The notes beneath the pieces were generated by a model. That model saw only the letters and a program-made list of their open reading frames with translations. It made no database searches and had not been told where the DNA came from. DNA of 64,000 nt from Aquilaria yunnanensis (lineage: Eukaryota > Streptophyta > Magnoliopsida > Malvales > Thymelaeaceae), in contig CM077596.1 in NCBI GenBank assembly GCA_039654915.1, positions 6,696,001-6,760,000 of the forward strand. Direction: 5' to 3'. Made by a program: the position numbers and the translations under genes. This document shows positions 44,866-57,569 of the stretch, one piece after another (the first letter of the stretch is position 1; the number at the start of each line of letters is the position of its first letter).

Positions 44866-45334
44866 ATAACCAACTTAAAGTAATCCAAGTGAAAGGTAGT
44901 AATATATCATCTCAGATCGATGTGTTAACTCTTTCGTCTTTTACTATAGATCATGGAACTGCTCATGTTCTGCTTTTCTATTTTATGCTTCCATTTTTTT
45001 TTCTTCTTTTACTCGCTAAACCTGCAGATTTTGATGCTCTAAACAACTTAGAATATCTTTCTTTGGGAGCAAATCCAATTGAAAAACTTGCCTCTTCTGA
45101 AGGTACCATATCAATTCCATTATTGACTACTTTTGGTCAAATCCCCAGTTAATGTTCTATCAGAAAAAGAAAGGACAAAAAGAAAGCCCCAAATAATGTT
45201 TTCCACCACTGCAGATGGTAAAAGCTTAAAGACGTTAAAGATTTTGGATCTCAGTAATGTTGAAGCCGGGGGCAGCATTTTCCTTCAATCCATAGACCTA
45301 TTTCCATCTCTGGAGATTCTTGACGTCTCCTGGA

Positions 45335-45870
45335 ATACATTTGATGGATTTACCGAAAAACATAAGCTTCATGCTATAAATTTTTTTTTTAGTAGCTTAA
45401 TTGCAAGCCCTTAATTTCCAACAACATTTCGCTTGGAAATGATTTGTTGCTTTTGCGAAACTGGAACAATTGCATCTTAATTATTGTTATTGATGATAGG
45501 CAATTGCAGAGCTATGCAAATTAACGAAGCTACGAGAGTTGGATATCAGTTACAATGGACTGAGTGGTGGTATACCTTCTTGCTTTTCAAACTTGACATC
45601 TCTTGAATCTCTGGACCTTTCTAAGAATTCGTTTAATGGATATATCACTGACAAATGCAAGCTTCATGCTATATTTTGTACTTATTAATTTTTGTTTTAG
45701 TAGCTTAATTGCAAGCCCTTAATTTCCCACAACATTGCTTTCGTGAAACTAGAGCAATTGCATCTTAATTATTGTTATTGATGATATGCACATTAATTAT
45801 TTTTAACAATTGGTATTCGCGTTAATTTGCAGTTGCAGGGCTATGCAAATTAACGAAGCTACGAGAGTTG
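45335..45870 (+). repeat. Tandem duplication of an LRR exon with its intron in RLP 2
   Basis: The run CATAAGCTTCATGCTATA ... GCTATGCAAATTAACGAAGC at about 45360-45525 recurs as GCAAGCTTCATGCTATA ... GCTATGCAAATTAACGAAGC at about 45657-45855. The first copied exon ends at GACAAAT-GCAAGC, a GC donor where RLP 1 has GACAAAC-GTAAGC. Confidence 0.8.
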
Positions 45871-46420
45871 TATATCCGTGACATTGGACTAAGTGGCGAT
45901 ATGCCTTCTTGCTTTTCAAACCTAACGGCTCTCGAATCCCTGGGCCTCTTCCTCAATAATTTCCGAATCTTGTGCTCTCTTACACCCTTTCTGCACCTCT
46001 CAAAGCTCAAGTCTCTAGATGCATCTAACATTGAAATATATCCTAATGACAAGGAGTTTAACCATTCAGCCCCAACATTTCAACTACAAGATCTTTCACT
46101 ATTTGGTGGACAGTGTGCTGGAGGATTGCCGAAATTCCTCTACCATCAACATGACTTGGAAAGCCTTCTTGACATCGATTTCTGTAAACAGCATTTCCCG
46201 TATTGGCTTTTGGAGAATAACACGAATTTGATTAAGCTTGAACTAGTCAATGCTTCTCTTTTTAGACCTTTAACCTTACCAAGTCATCCTCATCAAAACT
46301 TAGGTTCTCTTGATCTCAGAAACAACTTCTTGAATAGGAGCATTCCGCAACAAATTGGAGCCTACTTCCCAAGTTTAATAGAGATAAATATTCAAAACAA
46401 CCAAGTTGTAGGTAGCATAC

Positions 46421-48106
46421 TGATGAGTTCATAATTTATATATATTTATTTAATAATTGCCTTAGCTTTTGTCCTAATTTATTAAGTTGATAGGGCTATT
46501 AATGATGATATTTTGTGTTTTGAAGGGATTAAAGGCATAATGGCATTTTTGGACTAGAAGGAATAAAGTGGCTCTTTTTGTCTTGGCATCAACTCTTAAT
46601 GGCTGGAGGGGTAATTAGCCCACTTGTTTAATTTTATTTGAGAGCTTGGAGACGTTGCCGTTTTGGACCAAGGAAGGAGACAAAATTCTATTTTGCTTCT
46701 TAAGCACCAGTTTCTTTTCCATGCGTGGGGCTTCCCCAGTGTGGCTGCTATCTCAATTCTTCTAATTTTCTCATGCCAATTTGCTGCTTCCAGTCAAAAT
46801 AAAACCAGCAATTTGTTGGTCTGTATTTTGATTTGTAAGTCAGATTGGCACACCATCTCACAAAGGCAGCTGGCACCTTCATTGTTCTGCTTGGCTAGTG
46901 AAAATTAAGAGGCTTTTTCTCACGATATCAGGTGAATTAGTAAAAAGGGACAGTCATTGTTGCAGAACGACGAATTTTGGAAGCTGAGCAAGAAGATGGC
47001 ATCGCGAGCTCCCCTATGTATGGCGCACGGGAGCTGCTCGATGAAATGCCTGTGAGGGACAACAGTGGCTGGGCAAATTTGGAATTTCAAATTTACGTGG
47101 ATTTAGTAGCCAATCGTGGGAGAGTCCGGTTTCAACCGAACGAGAAGGTATTTGATCAAGCCGAAATTCTTTTTTTTTTTTTTTAGTGCATTTTGTTTCC
47201 TGAAGGATAGTGGATTTTTGCCAATAAAAAGGAGTATGGAGAGAATGCAAGAGGGATACACATAGAGCAAGTTTTAGGTTTTTTTTTACTTGTGCTTTTT
47301 TATCTCGAACATGGTTGAGTAATTTTTTAAGTTCAGTTCTAGGGACGATTTTCATCGCCAACATCAATTGTAAGAATTAATTTTTCTTACTGAAACTTTC
47401 TTTAATTTCAAGTATTTACTTCTTTGTTGTTCAGATTTATTACAATTAATTTTTCTGTTCTCAATTGTTGAATTAGTTATGTGATTACAAATATGCTTGA
47501 TTTTCTTTCAATCGCTTAGTTGAAGAATTCAATTTAGAAGCAAGTGAATTGACTAGAGATTACTTTTATTTCTGGTTAGTTCATACGAAGAAGTAAGACA
47601 GGTTAAATTATTTAAGCTTTTGGATTATTGCCTGAAATAAACTTTTTGGTTCATTGTTCTTAATGCTAATTTTGGGTTTATTAAAAATTGTTTTTCAATA
47701 TCTGGTTACTCAAAATTAAGAAATTAATCTGAAGCTTTTTCTAGTTAATTTTACTGCTGAATTTTTAGGGTTCTTTTTAGCTTTAAAGAGAGTCCTGTTT
47801 ATTTACTTTGATTTAAGAAATATTTTCTTTTGATGATCAACTGTATGATTAGAATGGATAATCAACCTTGAACTGATCGTTTTTAGTATCACTTAATCTC
47901 ATTTTAATTCTACAGTTAATTTAGTTCAGCATTCATTTCAAGAAAATCCCCCAATCTTTTATTTCAATTTTCTAACAGGAAGCTTTCAGTTAAAAAAAAA
48001 ATTTCCCTTGGGATTCGACTTGGTTTTCACTGCTAGACTATAAATTTATTTATTCTGAGTTATTAGGGATACCAGAATTATTTTTTGCGGTTTCGACGAC
48101 CGACCA
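46421..48106 (+). mobile_element. Solo LTR (1,686 bp) inside the second RLP gene
   Basis: It starts TGATGAGTTC and ends CGACCGACCA, flanked by a perfect 5-bp duplication CATAC (46416-46420 and 48107-48111). Removing it and one CATAC rejoins the LRR reading frame (GSI-PSSIGDMK). It has no gag-pol. The 3' portion (GGGATTCGACTTGG ... GGTTTCGACGACCG) resembles the primer-side end of plant gypsy-type LTRs, which suggests plus orientation. Internal open frames are not conserved proteins. Confidence 0.85.
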
Positions 48107-48125
48107 CATACCATCTTCCATTGGT

Positions 48126-48566
48126 GACATGAAATTGCTAGAGTATATGGACTTATTAAACAACAAACTATCTGGCCTAATACCTGAACAAGTGGCCACA
48201 TGTTGCTCTTCATTAGAGTCTCTTGTTTTGTCAAACAATAGTTTGAGTGGAAGAAAACCATCTTCCATTAGTGACATGAAATTTCTAAGGAATCTAGACT
48301 TATCAAACAACAAACTATCTGGTCTAATACCTAAACAAGTGGCCACAAGTTGCTCTTCATTGGAGTCTCTTATTTTGTCAAATAATAGTTTGAGTGGAAG
48401 AATACCATCTTCCATTGGTGACATGAAATTTATGTGGAATCTGGACTTATCAAACAACAAACTATCTGGTCTAATACCTGAACAAGTGGCCACAAGTTGC
48501 TCTTCATTGCGGTCTCTTGTTTTGTCAAATAATAGTTTGAGTGGAGGAATCCCAAGTGGTTTATCA
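48126..48566 (+). repeat. In-frame triplication of a 147-bp two-LRR block
   Basis: GACATGAAATT begins the units at 48126, 48273 and 48420. Each encodes 49 residues of pattern DMKxLxxLDLxNNKLSGLIP-EQVAT-CSSLxSLxLSNNSLSG. RLP 1 has a single copy. The unit keeps both frame and LRR register. The two downstream copies are the most alike, so expansion was stepwise. Confidence 0.95.
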
Positions 48567-49705
48567 AATTGCTCCTTTATCTCAATATTGGACATTAGCA
48601 ATAACAATCTCTACGGCGGAATCCCTTCTTGGATTGCAAACATGACTAGCTTGGAGAAGTTCATAATGGCCAACAATATTCTTGAAGGTCCACTTCCATT
48701 GGAGCTTTTTAATTTACCAAATCTTTATGTTTTGGACATTTAAGACAATGCCATCTCTAGGAGCACACCATCCAGCATCAACTTGTCACAAATAAATCAC
48801 ATTCATCTTTCTAGGAATCATCTTAGAGGAACATTTCCAAACACATTATGTAACAGCCCTCGGTTGATAACCTTGGATCTCAGTGACAACAACTTGACGG
48901 GTATTATCCCAAAATGCATCAAAAATCTTGATAAGCTAAGTTTTTTGATCTTGAAGAATAATAGCTTTAATGGTCAAATCCCTGTGGAGATATGTTAGCT
49001 AACCAAATTGAGTGTGATTGATCTTTCTCATAACAATCTGGTTGGTTTTATACCACCTTGCCTAAATATCAGTACGTTTGATCAAGCATACCCTTCTGGA
49101 GTACACCTTAACAGAAGTGCCTCCACTGATGGACATATAGAATTCAGAATAAAGAGCATGTCTTACTCTTACATGGGACAAATCTTAACCTTCTTATCTG
49201 GAATCAATATTTCTTGTAGTAAACTTACCGGTGAGATTCCCAAGGAAATTGGAAGCCTTAACACAATTTGCGTGCTAAATTTGTCCCATAATAGCTTAAA
49301 TGGGGGTCTAGCATTGACAATATCATATTTGAGTAGAATTGAGAGCTTGGACCTTTCATTCAACTATTTAACTCGGAGGATCCCACCTCAAATTGTTGAG
49401 TTGAATTTCCTGGAATCTTTTAATGTTTCATACAACAACTTTTCTAGCCCTACACCCAAGAGAATCTACCAATTTGCAACATTTGATGAGACCAGCTACA
49501 AGGGTAATCCTTCTCTTTATGGAAAGCCATTGCCAAGGACTTGCTTGTCACTGTGCCACCATTGTCAAATCCAAAACTTGCCATTGGTCGAATAGAGGAC
49601 GATGCTTTTATGGATATGGAAGTCTTCTATATCAGCTTTGTAGCCTCATATGTTACTTCATTGTTAGCTGTTATTGGTTGTTGTTGTTGCTACTGCTGTT
49701 GATGA

Positions 49706-52504
49706 TAACTTCTTTGAATGATAAAAGATGTCTTCCTTAGAATGCAAGCAATCCCACAGTTCTATTAATGATTAATTTCATTAGCGAAAGCAAAAGAAAT
49801 GGCATAGAGAGGAAATTTTGTTGTTAGGTTATAAACATTGCTACTAGTGTGTGGAGCAAAATTGAAGAAAGTTATTAACTGCAATCATCATTGAAGAGTT
49901 AGAAATCTATTATATTATTCTAAAGTGATAGCACAATGAGATTTTAGTAATTGCACATTTTATTAAAGCCTAATCGAATACCAAGTGAATTTTTATTTCA
50001 TAAATGACAAAATTACCCTTAATTTTGTAATATAATAAAAAAAAATCCAATCTATGTTCTTCCCAATTTTGACCCGAATTTCATTGTTAATCCAAAAATG
50101 TTGATGTTTAACCTATTATTGTGGTTTAAGTTTTAGCTAAACCTAAAGGAGAGGTTGAATTTAAGCATTGATTGCCCCCACTAAATTAATTTGAGTAGCA
50201 AATTTTAGCATTAATTACTGTATTAATTAATTTGAACGGTAAATCATTTAACCGTAAGCATTTAAATTTGAGTGTTTCCCTTAAGATTTTTTTCCATCTA
50301 TACAAAATTCTGTTTAGAAAATACACAATAATATAAAAAATTCTGATGTGTACATACGTGGACATCCACATATTTCATGGCGTTTAGATATGAGGGAGAG
50401 ATTTCGTTTGTTTAGTTAAGAAAGGAAAATCTAATTGATTAAGATTTAAGATTTGATAGATGATAATTTGGTTAATATTTTCATTTTAGAAGGAAATATG
50501 TATTAATTAGGATAAGTCTTCTATTTTCTATAATCATCCCAAAATTTCCTTTTACAACTTTTTTTTTTAAATTTGGTAATTATCTTTCTCAATTTAATTC
50601 ATAACTTTTCCTTCATCTTCCAATCTACTAAATCAAATCTCATTCTTTCTCCACATTCTTTCTCCTCAACCTACCGAATTACAGCCTTCACCCACTTATC
50701 CATCATCGCGACCACTAGTCATTATTGTAAGAATAGAACGTTTGAACAAGACCTTTAGAGCAGATCAAAAATTGATGAACACTTATATGTTTTTTTTGGA
50801 ACAAGGTGAGAAAAAAGAAAAACAAGTGGATGCTTTTAGAATAGATGGTAGCTAGGTTCACAATAGAAAGAGGTTGCTGAACAAAAGCTGAGAAAAAGGT
50901 TGTGTTGGGGATGGCGGCATTGATTTTGGCATAGAAGAAAACAATTTGAATGTGAGATTTGTGAAAAAATGTGAACGGTCTATTTTTTTTTTATTGTGAA
51001 ATAACATGGGTTTGTGAATAACTATTTTTGGAATTTGAGATTTATGTGTCAAATTGAAGCTTTATGTATTTGATTGTGATTTTTTTTATCTATGTATGTT
51101 TCTATGTTTTATATGTGTATTCTAGGTTTTATAAAGCACACACATGTGTGTGCATGTGCGCACTTTTGGGACTTATATGTATGTTCCAGGTCTGTAAAGA
51201 TGATACATATATATATGTATGCTTCTATATGATTCTGGGTCTGTGTTTATATACCCGGCATTGCATAGAGATTCTTTTTTTTTAGTTCTCAAAAATAATA
51301 TATATGGATTCAAACTACAAAAAAGAACAAAAGAAAAAGTGAAGAAAGAACTAAAAAATTAGTGTAGGTTTAGACTAATAGTATATAGAAGAATACGAGA
51401 TAAATAGTGCCTATGCGTTGTGACGAGTTCAGTTGGTGGAAACATTTTGAGGTAAATTCTAGAAATAGTATTAGATTAAGTTTAAAGTATAGATATTTCC
51501 AAAATAAATATATTTGAATCTCAGTATAATTCATTTTAATTTGAATCAAGTTCATTTAAATTTTTTTGCATTATAATTTTTAATTCAAATAACATTGTTA
51601 TGATCGTTGTTTTTTGAATAAGAATATGATTTGATGATCATATTTCAGCCATTTTGTGAATATTCTCACAGTAACTTGGTTTCATCTTATTGGTCTCAAT
51701 GTCAACTAAATCACCATCTGTTAAGCCTCCCGCATTGGAATAAATATGAAAGCGTACGAGCACAATATGAAATTATAGCCTCTTATATACTAAGGCTTAA
51801 TATTTTTTATAAGTATTTGATTTTTCAGAATTTTTTTCCTTACCTGGCCTAAAAAATAAAATAAATAATAATTATTACTATGAAAATATTTTAAAAGTAA
51901 ATAATCTTTATGTACAAATTATCATTTAATTTTTTTAATCTCTACTAGTTACAACGTAAAACTTGACTCTAATTAGTTAGGATACAAAAGAAAACTTTTT
52001 TCACAGTAACTTGAAGTGCTGAATTAAGTATCATGGATTTATTGAAAATTTCAATGGCATAAGGAAAATATGATGGATTTTAAATCATAATATGTTTGCA
52101 TATTTTCCATTAATTTATCCAAAAACTAATGGAAATTTTAAATTTAAAAATCCTGCTATTTTTATCTTGTACATGTAGTTCAAATAAAATAACTATATAT
52201 CTTGTTGCATTATTTTCCTTATGCCAATAAAATTAATGTTGGAAAATTTTATATTCAAATTTTTGTATTGAACAAATTTTATATAATCATTTCAAAACAG
52301 AAGATCATATCATGATATTTAATTCAAAATTTCTTTGTAAGTCAAAAAATCAGCTATGAACACCATGTGTTCTCATTATATTATATCAGAGGGTTAAGGG
52401 TATATGCAATATACCATGTACAAAAATTTATAGTTAATTTACTGAGAAAAGAAAATAAACACTACTTTATATTATGATAGTTAATTATTTATGGACTTTT
52501 GAAA
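49706..52504. other. RLP 2 3' flank, then AT-rich non-coding DNA
   Basis: 49680-49915 matches 38590-38780 (GAATGCAAGCAAT, GGAAATTTTGTTGT, AACTGCAATCATCATTGAAGAGTTA), so the RLP duplication extends about 230 bp past the coding end. From 49916 to 52504 the DNA is AT-rich with only short, unconvincing frames and a GT/TA-rich patch (51120-51230). No gene is supported. Confidence 0.6.
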
Positions 52505-53013
52505 CAGGATAAAAGGAGCAGATGAGGCATTGCTGGACCAAACGGATGTTACTTATGTCTTCAAAGTGAGGAGAGTCAAAAACATCAGTTATTTGGCAGC
52601 ACCTTTGCTCGTGATGTTTTTGCTAGAATGATGAGATGATTAAGACTGAATGGAGGGCGACGCAGATGGGGAGAGGAACTCTACTCTTCTGGTTGTGAAA
52701 TTCATGTAAAGCCAGGAAGCAGTTGGAGAAAGCGTGCAGGGCCGTCCTTGCAGCTGTTGTCTATCATATCTAGAAGGTGTAAAATAATCAATACTTTAAG
52801 GAGAAGAGTTTGTCAATTCAGCAAGTTGTTGACAAAAGTTTGTTTTGATATTTTGTGTGCATGGGAGCCATTTAGAGTTAGTGAGGAATCTTGGGTTAAA
52901 TTTGGTTTTACACTATTAGATTGGTTTTTGTTTGCTATTCATCTACCCTAGTATGCCAGGTGTACCTGTACATTCTTTAATTCTTTAATAAGATTTACAT
53001 TAAAAAAAAAAAC
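52505..53013 (+). pseudogene. LINE 3' end with poly(A)
   Basis: The plus strand encodes CKIINTLRRRVCQFSKLLTK...WVKFGFTLLDWFLFAIHLP, the C-terminal tail of a plant L1-type reverse transcriptase. It is followed by AATTCTTTAATAAGATTTACATT and an A run (53003-53013). The upstream part has stops. It is 5'-truncated, as most LINE insertions are. Confidence 0.7.
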
Positions 53014-53029
53014 AAAGAAAGTAAACCAA

Positions 53030-56000
53030 GTGTCAGCTTCATAATTCCTCTCATTAACGAAGAGTCAAAATCACCCTTAAATGTGTCTGTTTCTCCAAGA
53101 CAACTATTTTTCCCGCACTAAAGGCAGCTTTGGAGGCGAGAATAGAGATTGAAACTGCCAAGATCTCTTGTGCCAATGTGGACAAGATCAAAAATCTTCC
53201 TTTCTTGTTTTTCCACCACTCAAGGATGTTTTTCTCATTGTTTTCAAATAAAGTATAGAAGTAATCATTCCATTCCTTTAATCTCGAGGTTGTGGCTTTT
53301 AGTCGTTTGAGGATATGTGCTGCCAGGTTGAACTTTGATGATAACGAGGAGGTGAAATGTTAGGCAGGTGTTGGATCAAATGACCTAAACTTATCATAAT
53401 GCTTAATAGAGTAAAATTTATATAACTCTATCAAATTATGGTCAGCTTCAGTAGAAATATCAAGGGTAGAAACTTGTGACTACCCAAAATATGTATGATA
53501 ATATGCTTCTAATAATTGCAGACAACCCATGATTTTGATATTAAGATTTAATGCATATGCAACAAGATAAATTGGGGGGATCTCTTCAAAATAATCAAGC
53601 AATTTTTTTGCATTGCATCAACAGTTGGTTGCAACAAATCATCGTCTTTATATTTGTTGAAAAGATTGATGATATTTACAAAATATAATATTGCTTGGTG
53701 TACAGTTAAATAATAAACCCTAAAAAAAAAGTTTGCTGTCTTGTAAAAGTATCTAAATAACTCAACCAATTTAAAATATTTTTCCCAAATCTTGTCGGCA
53801 GGCCATTCAGCTTGCACTGTTAAGTTCACAAACTGAGTCAAAAAATTTGCCCATGATTGGGTGTTATTTAACATTTTAAACGTTAAGTTCTATCAAGTGA
53901 AACAATCTAATTTAAAGCTTTTCCAAGAAAAATTCACTTCATTTTCAATACAAAATATTTTGAAATCATGAGCCAACTTATTCTGTGTTTTAATAAAAAC
54001 TAAAACATTTCAAATTGGGGTGATTTTGTTTTGCAATTGTTGTGAACCATTTTGAATACCTAAATTCAAAATGTGACATAGGCAACGAACATGAGAAACT
54101 TTTCCATCAAGCGGTGGTTTTATTTTTTCTTACAAATTCTCTCACTGGTGAATCATTGTTTGAAGCATTATAAAAAAAATGGACAAGACTTTATCTGCAA
54201 CAAAAAAATTCCATAAACTTTTAATAATGCAATTGAAAATGTTCCAACCCATATGATCAGATTTTATACATTTAAAAAATGATTCATTTTTTAATAGCTC
54301 AATGATCATCTATTCAATGAGCATTGACACAATAGTAATTCTATCCTATTGAAGATGTCCACTAATGAATACTTATAAGTGTATAGCTATTAATGGTTTA
54401 AATCATCATTATATACTTTGAACATGATTAATTTATCTAATTTAAACAATTATTCCACCGGGTTACTATTCATGCATATTTACTATTTATATATGTATTT
54501 ATTGTTCATACACAAATTACTATTCCTTTATATTATAAAATATATTAAATAATTATTTTTTATGTAGGTAGATAAAATAATCACTTGGCGACCCTTTATG
54601 AGAAAAATCATATTTGGAGCCGTGTATGTTGGAACTGATTGATTCCAAATTCATTCAAAATCCAACACATAGATCTTCAACTTTACTTTACATGCTAAGA
54701 ACAAGATTGATCATTTTCATTGCTGAAATTTGATTATGAATGAGACCATCTATTTTTCCGCATGTTGAAGAGTAATTTTGATAGAAAAATCATAACTTGG
54801 GCTACAGATGTTGGTGTTCAATGATCAAACTATCATTTTGAAGCTAAAGAGGAGATCTAAAATTTTGTGCTTTGAGGAAGAGCTGAATCAATTAGTATGA
54901 TAGACAAAAAATTAAAAGAAATTTTAGCCCGCCTTTGTTGAATTGTATTCACCTACCATTTACTATTCCAACTAACATTTTACTATTTCACCTTCCCCAA
55001 GTCTCTGTAAATAGGAAGCTTGGGGGGATGACGTTTTTAAGTTTTGTTTTAGGCCATTTTGATGTCCTTGTATCAAAGTTAGCTTTTCTTCTTTATTTTT
55101 GTTTTTGTTTTCAATCCTTAAGCTTTGTTCAAGTTGTTTTCTTATTGTTCTTCATTTGATCTATCAATATATGTTTATTTCATTTTTATACTTGTTATTT
55201 TCTTTTATCATGACAAACTAATCTTTTATTTGCTAAGGGAAAGGGTGAAGCTTTTGGTATAGAGGTTATGGCTAATTTAAACGAATCACAACATTAACGG
55301 TATTTACTTTCTTAATCAATTGAACTACCCTCCTTGTTAAGTGGGAGTTTTGATTCATCATAGTCAATCATTGGTACAAAAGCTACTTGATTCCTTCTAT
55401 AGGATATGGCTTTGCCAGCTATGACTGAATCTTGAGTTATTGTGGATAAAAGTTGGCATGATGGATAATTGAACCCATTAACAAGTGTTTGTGTTATAAG
55501 ATCAATGAAAGCTAATACTAGCTCATGTCTAATATTTCTAGAATTTGATTATTAAACTCTCCGATTGGGACCTCCTTTATAAATGGATACCAATTGAGTA
55601 GCAAAATGAGTTAAAATTAACCATATATACTAAAATTGGATCCCTAACCTTAGCTATTTTATATGAATTTTAATTTTAATTTTAATCAACATATGTTCAC
55701 ACCTTGCACCCAAACCTTCTTTGTTAAAAATCTGTAATTTGTATTTCTTAGTTAACTTTTCTATGGTTCGACACTCGAACTTCCAAGATTTTACTACTTG
55801 TAAATCTACACTTAGGTTACAATTGCTAGAGTGCAGCATCCACATTTCAGATGTAAATGACAAACAATGATCTAAGGTAGAAAAGTATGCTTGTAAATCA
55901 ATTATCCTAGCTTCATGCAATTTAAATCCTTTTCACCCAGCCATTTACTTAGACATTTTTTTTATAAGCATGATTTAGAGTTTCTTGAATAAATCATTCT

Positions 56001-56604
56001 ATGTGTTCATCCTTGGCTTGTTTAAAAGTTTTTTACATAATCTTCCTCAAATTAACTAGAGATTGTCTAGAAGTTTTTGGGTTATATCAGAAAATACTTG
56101 GATCACCGAAGCTCCCATCGCCCGTCAATTGTGTTTGTATACCGGAAGTGTCGACCAGATCTTCATGGACTTTACTTAAGTGTTGGATGAGAGTATCCGT
56201 CCCAGAATTCAACTTGTGAGTCAACTTGTTCCCGCAATGTTTAAACTTGGCATACCTTATGTCACCTTCCCAAAATTGCTCAAAATGCACCCAAATGGAT
56301 GTCTTCAAATTGCCAGTTTTACCTTGGGTCACCTCGGGTTATATGTTTTGTGGTGTTGGTTGGGAACCCTTGGCATTGGCGTGAGTGAATGGAACCTCCT
56401 CGATGTCATCATCGGAAAGTTAATCGTCGGCACCCAACTCATAGTTTGTCATGTCGATGTTGGTGTCATCATCAGTAACCTCTTGGATATGTGGGCCTCG
56501 ACTTTTGTGGAATAAACGGCCTTGGAAAAATTACCCAACCTCGATGCTGAATAAGGAGCTAATGACACCCTTGGCTTACTGGTTTTCTTTCCCATGAAGC
56601 CATG
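53030..56604 (-). pseudogene. hAT transposase with BED zinc finger, split by an LTR-like insertion
   Basis: The minus strand starts near 56604 or 56595 (MGKKTSKPR). An acidic N-terminal region follows, then a BED finger (IWVHFEQFWEGDIRYAKFKHCG...LIQHLSKVH at about 56300-56180), a SFTSEMW-type motif (about 55865), RCLCHILNLG (about 54080) and the dimerisation domain at the C-terminus (ILEWWKNKKGRF...LAQEILAVSISILAS, about 53230-53110). Stops and frame changes occur throughout. About 1.5 kb of unrelated DNA (roughly 54345-55820) interrupts it. Without that, it would be about 700 codons, the usual size of RICESLEEPER-type hAT proteins. Element ends and target duplication were not found. Confidence 0.75.
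54345..55822 (+). mobile_element. Probable solo LTR inserted in the hAT transposase
   Basis: Homology to hAT transposase stops near 54345 and resumes near 55825. The intervening DNA ends GGTTCGACACTCGAACTTCC ... CTTAGGTTACA, a pattern typical of the 3' end of plant gypsy-type LTRs. It has no polymerase genes. The left terminus and target duplication could not be fixed, so the boundaries are approximate. Confidence 0.45.
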
Positions 56605-56768
56605 ATTAAGAAAATAATTGTAGATGAAGAGAAGATTAAGAGGATATTAAGAAATTATTAGTGAAAGATTAAGAAAATTGAAGAGAGCTAATAAAGAGAA
56701 TGAGAGAATATTGTAGATTAAGATTGGAGAAGAAAGCTTTAGTCTGATGAGGTGGGGGGGGGGGGGCT

Positions 56769-56783
56769 ACATATTTATAAAAG
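56769..56783 (-). promoter_or_regulatory. TATA box of the hAT transposase pseudogene
   Basis: The minus strand reads CTCTTTTATAAATATG, about 170 bp upstream of the inferred hAT start. A run of 14 G lies just beside it (56754-56767). Confidence 0.4.
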
Positions 56784-56789
56784 AGCAAA

Positions 56790-57485
56790 AAAAAAGTTGT
56801 TTGCCCAAAAAACCCTAAAAAACTAGCCCTTAATGGCTATTGAGTGGGGGTAAAAAAATCTAGGGCTTAAAAAAAATTGGAGCCATTTAAGGGGCAGGCT
56901 GACATTTTGCATTTTTTTTTAAATTATTTTTACCATTGAACAGTCAAGTAAAAAAGGGTCAACTATGTCTGGCTCAGCCAAGTTGTGGGCCAGACCAATC
57001 CAGTCCGGGTTAATCAGTTTTATGGGCCAATTAGAATGGATTTTACTCTTCTCTTGGGCCCCTACTTACCCATCCTCCCTCCGAGCCTGAGTTTGATCGA
57101 GGAAGGCTGAGTTTGACCCGTGCTAGGTCCCGATCAACCTGGCCCAGTGGCTACCTCTACTTGTGTGGTGGAGTTGAAAGCATCTTCTCACTAGTTGAGC
57201 AAGTTCTAGGCTCTGGATCTTGTAAATTTTTTAAACAAGTTTTGAAAGAACTTTTCTACTAAATAGGGTTTGATGAGACTCAATATGAATTATACGAGTT
57301 TATATGTAATTATTAAATACTAGAAATCTTTAAAAAAAATGGAAATGCCTATCTGACAGTTAATGTTGTAGTTATTATATTATAGACCTATGTGTAATTA
57401 GACATACTAATCTAGCCCTAATTCCCCATATATAACCCATAACTCAGTAAATAATTTGACTAATTTTCCCCTAGACCAAAATTGA
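56790..57485. other. Non-coding region beyond the hAT transposase
   Basis: It is mixed in composition, with GGCCCA/GGGCCA-rich stretches at 56970-57160 that might be hAT subterminal DNA. No terminal repeat or gene could be supported. Confidence 0.35.
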
Positions 57486-57569
57486 CCCTCACCTTTGAAA
57501 CCCTACCTCTGTCGCCTCTTCTGCCGCTGCTGCCACCGCCACCTCTTTCGACAAACCGTCATCGCGTCC

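Larger units (their letters stand above)
44874..49705 (+). pseudogene. LRR receptor-like protein 2, 5'-truncated and broken
   Basis: It is a paralogue of the gene at 34483-38161, lacking the promoter, signal peptide and first LRR exons. Homology starts inside the fourth exon at about 44874. The fifth exon is intact (45028-45102). The sixth (45215-45360) has lost its donor (ATAAGC for GTAAGC). An LRR exon with its intron is duplicated (45505-45656 and 45833 onward). A 1,686-bp solo LTR splits the last exon at 46420/48107. Stops occur at 48741-48743 (TAA) and 48996-48998 (TAG), and a frameshift near 49545 leads to a TAG at 49593. The C-terminal basic tail is replaced by a short cysteine run. 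Copy 2 has gained two extra 147-bp LRR blocks. It cannot encode a receptor. Confidence 0.88.

Noticed and set aside
46663..47367. Small frames within the 1,686-bp insertion of RLP 2
   Set aside because: They lie inside a TG...CA unit flanked by CATAC and show no domain, so they are treated as LTR sequence.
56754..56767. Run of 14 G as a G-quadruplex or regulatory signal
   Set aside because: It is a simple homopolymer beside a pseudogene promoter, with no interrupted G-tract pattern.
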